Shown one piece after another: positions 7,073 through 13,053 of a stretch of 13,053 bases of DNA. Under the pieces are notes generated by a model. It was not told the origin of the DNA, did no database searches, and saw only the letters and a program-made list of their open reading frames with translations. The position numbers and the translations under genes were made by a program. Source of the DNA: Puniceicoccales bacterium (GTDB taxonomy: Bacteria; Verrucomicrobiota; Verrucomicrobiia; Opitutales; JAIRLM01); NCBI GenBank assembly GCA_031254835.1, contig JAIRTQ010000070.1, forward strand, positions 1 through 13,053, given 5' to 3'. Position 1 is the stretch's first letter, and each line of letters opens with the position of its first letter.

Positions 7073-7864
7073 ATGAAAAATAGTACCGCACAGGAATGGG
7101 AAAACGGCGAAGAGGGAGATCGCCGCTGGGATTGGCTTAAGTTGGTAGACTACGGCGAATACGCCCACCGACTTGGCGTACAGGTGGTAGATCGGGAGGG
7201 AGCAGCGGCCATGGCAGACCGATTCCGATCCCTCTGGTCTCGACTGGCCCGCCGATTCCGTGGCGTACCGGTCTACGTAGGCCACCCGGACGATGACGAA
7301 TTTCGCGGGCAGGTGGGACACGGCGACACGAAGGCCTACGGCTGGGTCCTGCAACTGGAGGCCCGATACGACGGCCTCTGGATTCGGGTCCGCTGGTCGC
7401 CTGCCGGTCGCCAGCTGCTGGAAGGCGCCCACTACAAATTCCTCTCGCCTAGATGGGAGAGGGAAAGACGGGAGGGGGATCGGCTCTATCCAAAATCCCT
7501 CCTGTCGGTCGGGCTCACCAACTGCCCCAACATGGCATTGGAAGCCATCGCCAACGGAGACTCCCTTCCCAAAGTTACGCAAAAAGTTGAATCGGAAGCG
7601 ATTTTTCCCATGGAGACCCTTCCTGCCGTTCCTGGTGTGGCAAACTGTTGCCCGGTTAGTGGGCTGTTAAATTCGCGCCCCGTGCTCTCCGTGGACCTCT
7701 GCCGTCGGCAGAACGGACGCTCGAATAATTGCTATTCTGCAGGGCGACAGTTGCTTATCCTAGTGAACGAGCGCATAATGAAGATTGGCGAAAGCTATGA
7801 AAAGGCATGGCGAGCCGTCCGGGAGGAGCGGCCGGATCTCTTCGATGGATCGGTCGATCGCTAA
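7073..7864 (+). CDS. Orphan Mu I-like phage protein (head maturation protease/scaffold family)
   Basis: The 263-residue product resembles the Mu-like I protein family, which in phages matures the procapsid and supplies the internal scaffold. Family-like features, from memory, are DYGEYAHRLGVQVVD (26-40), GVPVYVGHPDD (64-74), YGWVLQLEARYDGLWIRVRW (89-108), YKFLSPRW (121-128) and SVGLTNCPNMALEAI (145-159). The last conserved block, ERIMKIGESYEKAWRAVREE (233-252) then RPDLF, matches the short motif that ends many family members. Phage Mu's protein is about 360 residues; here the stretch between the blocks (about 165-230) is short, rich in Cys, Pro and Ser, and does not look like a coiled-coil scaffold. 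No portal, terminase, capsid or tail gene is near. The gene is open throughout with a strong ribosome binding site, so it looks intact rather than decayed. A domesticated phage gene or a prophage remnant are the two likely readings. Confidence 0.72.
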   Translation: MKNSTAQEWENGEEGDRRWDWLKLVDYGEYAHRLGVQVVDREGAAAMADRFRSLWSRLARRFRGVPVYVGHPDDDEFRGQVGHGDTKAYGWVLQLEARYDGLWIRVRWSPAGRQLLEGAHYKFLSPRWERERREGDRLYPKSLLSVGLTNCPNMALEAIANGDSLPKVTQKVESEAIFPMETLPAVPGVANCCPVSGLLNSRPVLSVDLCRRQNGRSNNCYSAGRQLLILVNERIMKIGESYEKAWRAVREERPDLFDGSVDR

Positions 7865-7942
7865 GAAAGTTATAGGTAGGCGCTTACGAATCTATGAAAA
7901 ACCTCCTGAGGGGAGCCTTTGTTCGCGACAGGAGAAATCCAA

Positions 7943-7973
7943 TTGGCTAACTTGTAAGCTTTTGGTCTATAAA
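7943..7973 (+). promoter_or_regulatory. Weak candidate promoter of the unknown 574-residue gene
   Basis: TTGGCT (7943-7948) and TATAAA (7968-7973, 5/6) are 19 bp apart, longer than ideal. An alternative is TTGACC (7986-7991) with TAAAGA preceded by TGC (8009-8014), which would start transcription almost at the start codon and put the inverted repeat inside the promoter. I cannot choose between them. Confidence 0.2.
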
Positions 7974-8011
7974 TCATTTTTTTCTTTGACCTAATTCGAT
8001 CATTATGCTAA

Positions 8012-8047
8012 AGACGTCGACCACTTAGGATGGGCGATTCGACGTCT
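8012..8047. repeat. 9-bp perfect inverted repeat around the start codon at 8030
   Basis: AGACGTCGA (8012-8020) and TCGACGTCT (8039-8047) are exact reverse complements separated by 18 nt that hold the ATG. Each arm contains the palindrome GACGTC. It could fold in mRNA with the start codon in the loop, or bind a dimeric repressor as DNA. A 9-bp match of this kind is expected about once by chance in a window this size, so only its position makes it notable. Confidence 0.5.
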
Positions 8048-9754
8048 AAGGCGACAGCGTTTTCATTGGACTGCTATGGCGAGCATTTGCGCCATTTCGC
8101 GGAAGCGACGTCCGTTAAGGAAATGCTGCACGGCCTAGTTCGCACAAGAATTGGCCGATGGTCCGGTTTGGCCCTTTTGTCGGCAGCGGCAACCTTCAGT
8201 TTGAGTCTTTTTGTCCCCCTTTTAGGAACCGTCCCCGCAGTGGGAGGGGTTCTAGTTTGGACCTTTTCCTTCGCGCTCGGCTTTGTGCAATTCGGCGGCA
8301 TCATTCTGTTCGCAGTTAATGTTTTTATGCTCGTCCGTTTTCGGCAGGGTCGGGAACCCATGCCATTTCCGAATGCGATCGTCATGGCTCAGGTTCGCCT
8401 GCGTCAGTTGATGGTCGCCATAGAACAGCAACAGGGCTATGATTGGCCAAAATTGGGGCTCCCCGAATCCGTTGAAAAACTGAAAAAAATTGTTGAATCG
8501 TTTCTGCAGGCCTCTCGCATGGATTCTACCGATTTGCAGACCTATAAGCAGGACGGGGTGGCCGGGACCGCCATGCAATATGTTTCTAGAAAAGTCGGTA
8601 TCGGAGACGATGAGCTATGCCACGTGCTGGGTCTGGCCAATCGGGTCGTGGACACGGTTCTTGACTTACAGAACTCGGAGACTTTGAAGATTCCCATTGT
8701 CGACCATGCCCACGAACTCGTATGGGCCGTTTCCCATATTGTGAACGGCCTGCTTGGCCGCTACGATGCCGACGATGAATGTGCGTCAGAAGAAAATCCA
8801 CTCGCCGGTCTCTCACCTCTTTATACCGGTGTAGCCAATGCATATCTGTGCTGGTGGGATCCAAACACGGAAAGGGAGGAGCAATCAAAGGAAGATCTCC
8901 GTAGGCGGGTCGAACTTCTTCACAATCAACAGAAGTGGGCTTCTCGCAGACATGTAGCCCTAAAAGCGATTTGTCCTACTTTTAGGCTTTCTCCTTTCGT
9001 GATTCCATGCCAAGGCCATCGCAGGGAGGCGGAGTTCCGTCAAAAGCTCGCCGAATGGAAGTCGAAAATTGCTGCGGACGTGGCCGTCATCGCAGAGGGA
9101 AGGACAATAAACATCGACGGTAAGGCTGTTTCCCTAGCTCCATATTTTTCTGGCAAAAAAACGGACGGGATCGCCCTTTTTACAGTCCCTTTCGCGGAGT
9201 TGTCCAAAATCCATGGCGGCATGGCTTCATTGAAACAGGAAGAGACTAAAGAACTCCCAAATGGCGAAAGCTTTTTAGTGAAACACACACTATATTCCAT
9301 TGATCAGCATCCTCCGAAAGAGGATAGCGGATGGGCCGTGATTAGAGTGCCAGATGGCGACTCTGACCTATCGAGCGGTGCTAGCCGCGACCTTGATATT
9401 CCGGTTTTTTTTCAGCGAGTGCAATCTTTAATACGCCTTAAGAAAGATAAAACGTCCGCAGATGCGTACTGTTTTGTCGATACTACCCTCCTTGCCGTTC
9501 GCGACAGTAGCGGCTTTTTGCAAATTACGTCCGGAAAGGTGAATGACGACGGCACGGCGGAGTTGGCCTATCCGTGGAGCCGTTTTACCGTGGGCGATGT
9601 GGTAGACGCAGATGTGCAGATCGAACAGAAAGTCAGAGACTTCTTTTTCCCGGGCGACAATTTGTCGGTCCGTGCCGAGTCGCAAAGGCTTGCGCTTGAA
9701 AAAAGGAAAAATCGGCGAGACGTTATGCAAAATCTTGCAGAGAACGCCGTTTAA
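8030..9754 (+). CDS. Unknown protein with an N-terminal hydrophobic hairpin-like segment
   Basis: I do not recognise this 574-residue protein. There is no signal peptide: the first 43 residues are mixed and charged. Residues 44-102 then run 59 positions without Asp, Glu, Lys or Arg, with a break near VPLLGTVPAVGG (62-73), so the segment reads as two, perhaps three, membrane spans. The remaining 470 residues are soluble in character: a helical region (about 110-340) with the acidic DADDECASEEN, a stretch rich in Arg and His (about 300-330), and a strand-rich C-terminal half ending in a basic helix (about 540-574). No nucleotide-binding motif, protease triad or known catalytic signature stands out. 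It is a single unbroken frame with codon use like the neighbours, so it is very likely expressed. It follows the I-like gene after 165 bp and precedes folE, and shares no evident pathway with either. A membrane-anchored cytoplasmic protein or a secreted host-membrane effector are both conceivable. Confidence 0.8.
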   Translation: MGDSTSKATAFSLDCYGEHLRHFAEATSVKEMLHGLVRTRIGRWSGLALLSAAATFSLSLFVPLLGTVPAVGGVLVWTFSFALGFVQFGGIILFAVNVFMLVRFRQGREPMPFPNAIVMAQVRLRQLMVAIEQQQGYDWPKLGLPESVEKLKKIVESFLQASRMDSTDLQTYKQDGVAGTAMQYVSRKVGIGDDELCHVLGLANRVVDTVLDLQNSETLKIPIVDHAHELVWAVSHIVNGLLGRYDADDECASEENPLAGLSPLYTGVANAYLCWWDPNTEREEQSKEDLRRRVELLHNQQKWASRRHVALKAICPTFRLSPFVIPCQGHRREAEFRQKLAEWKSKIAADVAVIAEGRTINIDGKAVSLAPYFSGKKTDGIALFTVPFAELSKIHGGMASLKQEETKELPNGESFLVKHTLYSIDQHPPKEDSGWAVIRVPDGDSDLSSGASRDLDIPVFFQRVQSLIRLKKDKTSADAYCFVDTTLLAVRDSSGFLQITSGKVNDDGTAELAYPWSRFTVGDVVDADVQIEQKVRDFFFPGDNLSVRAESQRLALEKRKNRRDVMQNLAENAV

Positions 9755-9832
9755 AATCCTATCGTCTCATATCCGGGCGGTGCGGAGGTAGATTTTCTTG
9801 CCTTGGGGCTGCGCTTAGGCTTTGAGGACACC

Positions 9833-10351
9833 ATGGGGGGCGGCGAAGACGCGTTGCGGAGTCTATTGCGAAATTTGGGCGAGAATCCGGACCGGCCGGA
9901 ATTGGCCCAAACGCCCGGACGTTCGCTGGCGGCGCTCCTGGAGATCGCCGGCGGCGGATCGGACGAATGCGACCTGCTCAACGCCACATTTCCCGCTCTG
10001 TCCTACGACAATTGGATTCGATTGGAGCGCATAGCATTCGGTTCTCTCTGTGAGCATCACATGCTGCCCTTCGCCGGCACGGTGTCCATAGCCTATTGGC
10101 CCGCCGAAGACCGGGTTGTGGGGCTCAGCAAACTGGTGCGGCTGGTCCGACAACTTTCCCAAAGGTTACAACTGCAGGAGCACTTAACCGTTCGCTTGGC
10201 GAAAACGATCTACGAAAAATTGCAGCCGCGGGCGGTTGCCGTCCGCGTGGAGGCAGAGCACAGCTGCATGGCTCTGCGGGGAGTACGATCGCCCGGCATC
10301 CTCACCATCACCTGCCATCGCTGCGGCCAGGCACAAAATTGGCCCTTTTAA
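9833..10351 (+). CDS. folE: GTP cyclohydrolase I, short form
   Basis: FolE opens the guanine ring of GTP to give 7,8-dihydroneopterin triphosphate, the first step of folate synthesis. From the ATG at 9833 the protein has 172 residues, against about 190-220 usually. The core is intact: zinc ligands C73, H76 and C145 in SLCEHHMLPF and HSCMALRGV, VVGLSKLVRLV (95-105), and QE (115-116). Both ends are short. The N-terminal helix region before TPGRS is brief, and after RSPGILTIT the usual SAMRGVF and C-terminal helix are replaced by CHRCGQAQNWPF. Other frames there do not restore the missing motif, so a simple frameshift is unlikely. The start at 9833 has GAGGA 4 nt upstream; a TTG at 9803 (182 residues) is possible, since a GGAGGT lies at 9784-9789 but at poor spacing. 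It leads a folE-folP-folBK operon with a 15-nt gap to folP. Confidence 0.93.
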   Translation: MGGGEDALRSLLRNLGENPDRPELAQTPGRSLAALLEIAGGGSDECDLLNATFPALSYDNWIRLERIAFGSLCEHHMLPFAGTVSIAYWPAEDRVVGLSKLVRLVRQLSQRLQLQEHLTVRLAKTIYEKLQPRAVAVRVEAEHSCMALRGVRSPGILTITCHRCGQAQNWPF

Positions 10352-10366
10352 TTGCAGTAGATAGCC

Positions 10367-11167
10367 GTGGACTCTCGCCGCTTTTACATCTGGGGAATTT
10401 TAAATTGCACGCCCGATTCCTTTTCGGACGGCGACCCGACCGCAACGGCGGAAGATTTCATCCGCCGTGGGCGGGAGCTCGTCGCCGACGGCGCCGACAT
10501 TTTGGATGTGGGCGGCGCATCCAGTCGGTCCGGCGCGGCTCCGGTCTCCGCAGAAGAGGAGCTGACCCGGCTACTGCCAGTGATCGAGGGGCTACGAAAA
10601 TACTGCTCCGTGCCCATTTCCATCGACAGCTTTCGATCGGAGGTGGCGGACCGAGCCCTGAGCGCCGGAGCGGCCATTGTCAACGACATCCATGGCCTGC
10701 GGGACGGTGGAGCCATGGCGGCGGTGGTGGCTCGCCACGGCGCGAAAGCGGTGGCCATGCACTGGCGTCCAGAGCCGTTGAGCGGCAAGGACATCCTGGA
10801 AGATCTGCGGAAACTCTGGGGCCAGTCCCTCGCCATTGCTCGGGCAGCCGGCATCGGTCCGGAACGGGTCATTTTGGACCCCGGACTCGGTGAGGGCTTT
10901 CACAAGACGGTGGAGCAGAACTTGCGCATATTGCGACATTTGCCAGAACTGCGGGCCGCATTTCCGAACTGTGAACTGCTCTTCGCCCTATCGCGCAAGT
11001 CCTTCCTGGGAGCGGTCGCCGCCGAGCCCTGCCCAAAGGACCGTGATTGTCTCAGCGCTGCAGCAGCTTATGGTGCCTATGGGGACGGCCTGCGCCATTT
11101 TCGAGTTCACAATGTGTTGCTCACTAAAAAAATTCTCCGCCTTGGGGAGGCCGTCCGTGGGACCTGA
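10367..11167 (+). CDS. folP: Dihydropteroate synthase
   Basis: FolP condenses hydroxymethyl-dihydropterin pyrophosphate with p-aminobenzoate to form dihydropteroate; it is the target of sulfonamides. The 266-residue TIM barrel is complete: NCTPDSFSDGD (13-23, loop 1), GADILDVGG (42-50), SIDSF (85-89), IVNDIHGL (104-111), AVAMH (128-132), ILDPGLGEGFHKT (169-181), LSRKSFLG (208-215) and FRVHNV (245-250). Two departures stand out. Loop 2, usually GESTRPGA, reads GASSRSGA (50-57), and the pterin-side DPGxGFGKT carries two extra residues. The start is a GTG, 15 nt after folE; an upstream Shine-Dalgarno is not obvious, which suggests translational coupling. The next gene follows closely. Confidence 0.96.
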   Translation: MDSRRFYIWGILNCTPDSFSDGDPTATAEDFIRRGRELVADGADILDVGGASSRSGAAPVSAEEELTRLLPVIEGLRKYCSVPISIDSFRSEVADRALSAGAAIVNDIHGLRDGGAMAAVVARHGAKAVAMHWRPEPLSGKDILEDLRKLWGQSLAIARAAGIGPERVILDPGLGEGFHKTVEQNLRILRHLPELRAAFPNCELLFALSRKSFLGAVAAEPCPKDRDCLSAAAAYGAYGDGLRHFRVHNVLLTKKILRLGEAVRGT

Positions 11168-11201
11168 TGACATCATCTCTTCGCTCCGAAATGGCGCCCG
11201 C

Positions 11202-12044
11202 ATGGGCCGCGTTTTTGCGGAACATGTTCCTCTGCACTGCATTTGCGGCGTCCGGGAAGAGGAGCGGCGGGAACCGCTGTCGCTATTTGCCGATATCGCC
11301 GCGAACTACGACATGGCCCAATGCCTTGCCGGCGACCGAATCGAGGACGCGCTGGACTATTCCGCCCTCGCATCCCAAACGGTAACGTTTGCCGAAAAGA
11401 CCCAATTTCGTCTGCTGGAAAAACTTGCCGACGCGCTCTGCCGGCACCTGCTGATTTCTTTTCCGCGGGCGCTGTCCCTCCAGATCCGGCTGCAAAAAAA
11501 CACCGCCAAGTGGAGCGGCGGCGGCACGTCCTTTTCCTGCTCTCTCACCGGTCGCCGGTCCCTGGCGATTCTCGGACTTGGCAGCAACTTGGGTGATCGC
11601 GGTTGTGCGATAGAAGAAGCTACGGAACGACTTGCCACAGTTCCCCATTGCCGACCGCTGCGTCGCTCGTCCCTTCACCGCACGGCGCCACTTTTGCGGA
11701 CGGATCAGCCGGAATTTTTCAACGAAGCCCTGCTACTGGAAACACTTTTATCCCCAATGGAACTACTCGCGGAAATGCAATCCATAGAACGGGCCATGGG
11801 CCGTCTGCGGATTGAACGCTACGGTCCCCGCCCCATAGACATCGATCTTCTGCTCTTCGAAGGCTTTGTCTCTTCATCGGCCGCACTGACGGTTCCACAT
11901 CCGGGGCTGCGCCTACGCCGCTTCTGGATCGAGGAATTGGCCGATTTGGGCCTTAGCATCGTTCCGCAGAGCGATTCTGTTCTTGGACAACGCTGCGAAT
12001 TAGTTGGTGCTCACAGAGATTTCGCAGGAAGACGCTCCAACTAG
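11202..12044 (+). CDS. folBK: Bifunctional dihydroneopterin aldolase / HPPK (FolB-FolK fusion)
   Basis: Two consecutive folate enzymes are fused in 280 residues. The first domain (1 to about 105) is a dihydroneopterin aldolase, releasing glycolaldehyde to give hydroxymethyl-dihydropterin: GVREEERREP with the active-site Glu (16-25), DALDYSAL with Tyr53, and the C-terminal Lys99 in RLQKN. The second (about 119-250) is HPPK, which pyrophosphorylates that product: GLGSNLGD (125-132), TAPL (161-164), FFNEALLLET (172-181), and GPRPIDIDLLLFE (208-220) with Mg-binding D213 and D215, then VPHPGLRLRRF. About 30 extra residues follow with no clear homology. The order FolB-FolK passes product to the next active site, and folP just upstream uses the final product. 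The ATG at 11202 puts the start two residues before the first conserved strand. A GTG at 11157, overlapping folP by 11 bp, would add 15 residues and is possible. Confidence 0.93.
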   Translation: MGRVFAEHVPLHCICGVREEERREPLSLFADIAANYDMAQCLAGDRIEDALDYSALASQTVTFAEKTQFRLLEKLADALCRHLLISFPRALSLQIRLQKNTAKWSGGGTSFSCSLTGRRSLAILGLGSNLGDRGCAIEEATERLATVPHCRPLRRSSLHRTAPLLRTDQPEFFNEALLLETLLSPMELLAEMQSIERAMGRLRIERYGPRPIDIDLLLFEGFVSSSAALTVPHPGLRLRRFWIEELADLGLSIVPQSDSVLGQRCELVGAHRDFAGRRSN

Positions 12045-12151
12045 GGTCCGTTCACACTGAAATCCTCCCCATGCCGTCTACGGCGGCATAGAGTCAGCCA
12101 ACGCTTCCGGAGTCCGATTTCGCATGGACGAATCCGCCAACGGCCCCTAGC

Positions 12152-13053
12152 ATGGGAGCCATGTCGCTGATTCTTCCAGAAATTTTCGATGGGCCTGTCC
12201 GGGCGATTTGCAGACGAATTCGGGAAGCGGGCGGGCGGGCCTACCTGGTGGGAGGCTGTGTGCGCGATTTACTGCTAGGCATCCCTGTTTCGGAGTTGGA
12301 TTTAGAGGTATTCTCGCTTGGGGAAGAGTCGTTGAAAAAACTTTTCCCAAATGAGCTGAATTTTATTGGTAAAAGCTACGGCATCTACCGCTTTAAAAAT
12401 CTTCCAATCGACCTAGGTCTGCCGCGGGAAGAGCGATCCGTTGGGCCGGGCCACCGAGATTTCGTCGTTCGCCCGGACCCGACTCTGCCGTTGGAGCAAG
12501 CCGCTGCCCGCCGCGACTTTACGATCGGTGCCATCTATTGGGATCCACTGGCCGGCGGAGACCCCATTGACCCTTTTGGCGGTGTGAAGGACTTGGAAAC
12601 ACGCACTTTACGCCACGTATCAGCCCGCTTTCCCGAGGATCCGCTACGGGTGCTGCGAGCCATGCAGCTATCGGCCCGCCTTTGCTTTTCCGTAGCCCCG
12701 GAAACCGTTTGCCTCAGCCGCTCCATCGATGCGAAAAATCTCTCTTCTGAGCGCATTTATGGCGAATTTGCAAAGCTAATCCTCCTGGGCAAGGCGATCG
12801 GATCCGGCCTGGAATTTTTGCGCCAATGCAATTGGCTTCGTTTCTTCCCAGAATTGGCCGCGCTGGTGGACTGCCCTCAAGACAATCTCTTTCACCCGGA
12901 GGGAAATGTTTGGGAGCACGTGAAACTAGCCATGGATGCCTTTTCCCAGTGCCGACCGGCCGAGCAGAAAGATGCCCTCGTGGTCGGGTTTGCTGTCCTT
13001 TGCCACGATCTTGGTAAGCCCGGGCGGACGGAGCAGGGGTCGGACGGCCGAAT
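12152..13053 (+). CDS. cca: CCA-adding / poly(A) polymerase-family nucleotidyltransferase with HD domain (3' end outside window)
   Basis: The visible 300 residues match the multidomain bacterial tRNA nucleotidyltransferase that repairs or builds the 3' CCA of tRNA. Order: YLVGGCVRDLLLG (31-43, pol-beta nucleotidyltransferase head), the metal site in SELDLEVF (47-54), PIDLGLPREER (85-95), RRDFTIGAIYWDP (120-132), DPFGG (140-144), FPEDPLRVLRAMQLSARL (160-177, neck/primer-binding motif), then an HD-type domain with FHPEGNVWEHV (247-257) and VLCHDLGKP (282-290). The GPGHRDF segment and HD domain resemble the longer HD-containing cca family rather than poly(A) polymerase I, though the two cannot be fully separated without the C-terminus. 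The frame is open at the right edge. The start may be the ATG at 12152 or the ATG at 12161; neither has a good ribosome binding site. It follows folBK after a gap of 107 bp. Confidence 0.93.
   Translation, partial: MGAMSLILPEIFDGPVRAICRRIREAGGRAYLVGGCVRDLLLGIPVSELDLEVFSLGEESLKKLFPNELNFIGKSYGIYRFKNLPIDLGLPREERSVGPGHRDFVVRPDPTLPLEQAAARRDFTIGAIYWDPLAGGDPIDPFGGVKDLETRTLRHVSARFPEDPLRVLRAMQLSARLCFSVAPETVCLSRSIDAKNLSSERIYGEFAKLILLGKAIGSGLEFLRQCNWLRFFPELAALVDCPQDNLFHPEGNVWEHVKLAMDAFSQCRPAEQKDALVVGFAVLCHDLGKPGRTEQGSDGR

Noticed and set aside
7865..8029. Possible small RNA or tRNA in the gap before the 574-residue gene
   Set aside because: No cloverleaf or conserved tRNA arm can be drawn, and a CTCC/GGAG stem near 7903-7915 is short and without a T tract.
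10320..10351. Frameshift as the cause of the odd FolE ending
   Set aside because: Neither alternative frame gives the family's usual C-terminal motif, so a single indel does not explain it.
10096..10893. Open frame of 265 codons on the plus strand across folE and folP
   Set aside because: It overlaps two clear folate genes in another frame and is very rich in Arg and Gly, as expected for a shadow frame in GC-rich DNA.
12071..12089. Hairpin ATGCCG/CGGCAT after folBK as a terminator
   Set aside because: The stem is only 6 bp and no T run follows on either strand, so the call would not be supported.

Overview
The window reads as chromosomal DNA from a Gram-negative bacterium. LpxB makes lipid A, and a secreted beta-barrel-like protein implies an outer membrane. 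Several traits fit, but do not prove, a member of the PVC group (Verrucomicrobiota/Chlamydiota side): pheT stands apart from pheS, the barrel protein is rich in cysteine, a ClpX-like AAA+ ATPase of a non-canonical subfamily is present, and strong Shine-Dalgarno sequences are rare. The taxonomic call is inference; no rRNA or other marker lies in the window.

Layout, left to right. (1) 2-178 (+): the last 58 codons of an unrecognised gene. (2) 190-1575 (-): a ClpX-like ATPase with an atypical N-terminus, divergent from (3) 1673-1966 (+), an HU/IHF-family DNA-binding protein. Their candidate promoters overlap in a gap of about 100 bp. (4) 1956-4418 (-): pheT, whose 3' end overlaps the end of the HU gene by 11 bp, tail to tail. 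(5) About 4538-5548 (+; an in-frame start at 4433 is also possible): a secreted, cysteine-rich, autotransporter-barrel-like protein followed by two hairpin terminators. (6) 5720-6868 (+): lpxB, preceded by two copies of ACCTAGGG. (7) 7073-7864 (+): an isolated homologue of the phage Mu I protein (head maturation protease/scaffold) with the strongest ribosome binding site in the window. (8) 8030-9754 (+): a 574-residue protein of unknown function with one long uncharged hydrophobic segment near its N-terminus; a 9-bp inverted repeat brackets its start codon. (9-11) 9833-12044 (+): a folate block, folE - folP - folB/folK fusion. (12) 12152 to the right edge (+): a CCA-adding/poly(A) polymerase-family nucleotidyltransferase, cut by the window end.

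Functionally, most of the window is housekeeping: translation (PheT, CCA enzyme), envelope (LpxB, barrel protein), nucleoid (HU), proteolysis or unfolding (ClpX-like) and folate synthesis. FolE makes dihydroneopterin triphosphate from GTP, FolB and FolK turn dihydroneopterin into the pyrophosphorylated pterin, and FolP joins it to p-aminobenzoate. The accessory part is 6869-9754, where an orphan phage-type protein and an unrecognised hydrophobic-segment protein sit between lpxB and folE, each with its own upstream region. No tRNA, rRNA, CRISPR array, transposase or integrase was seen.
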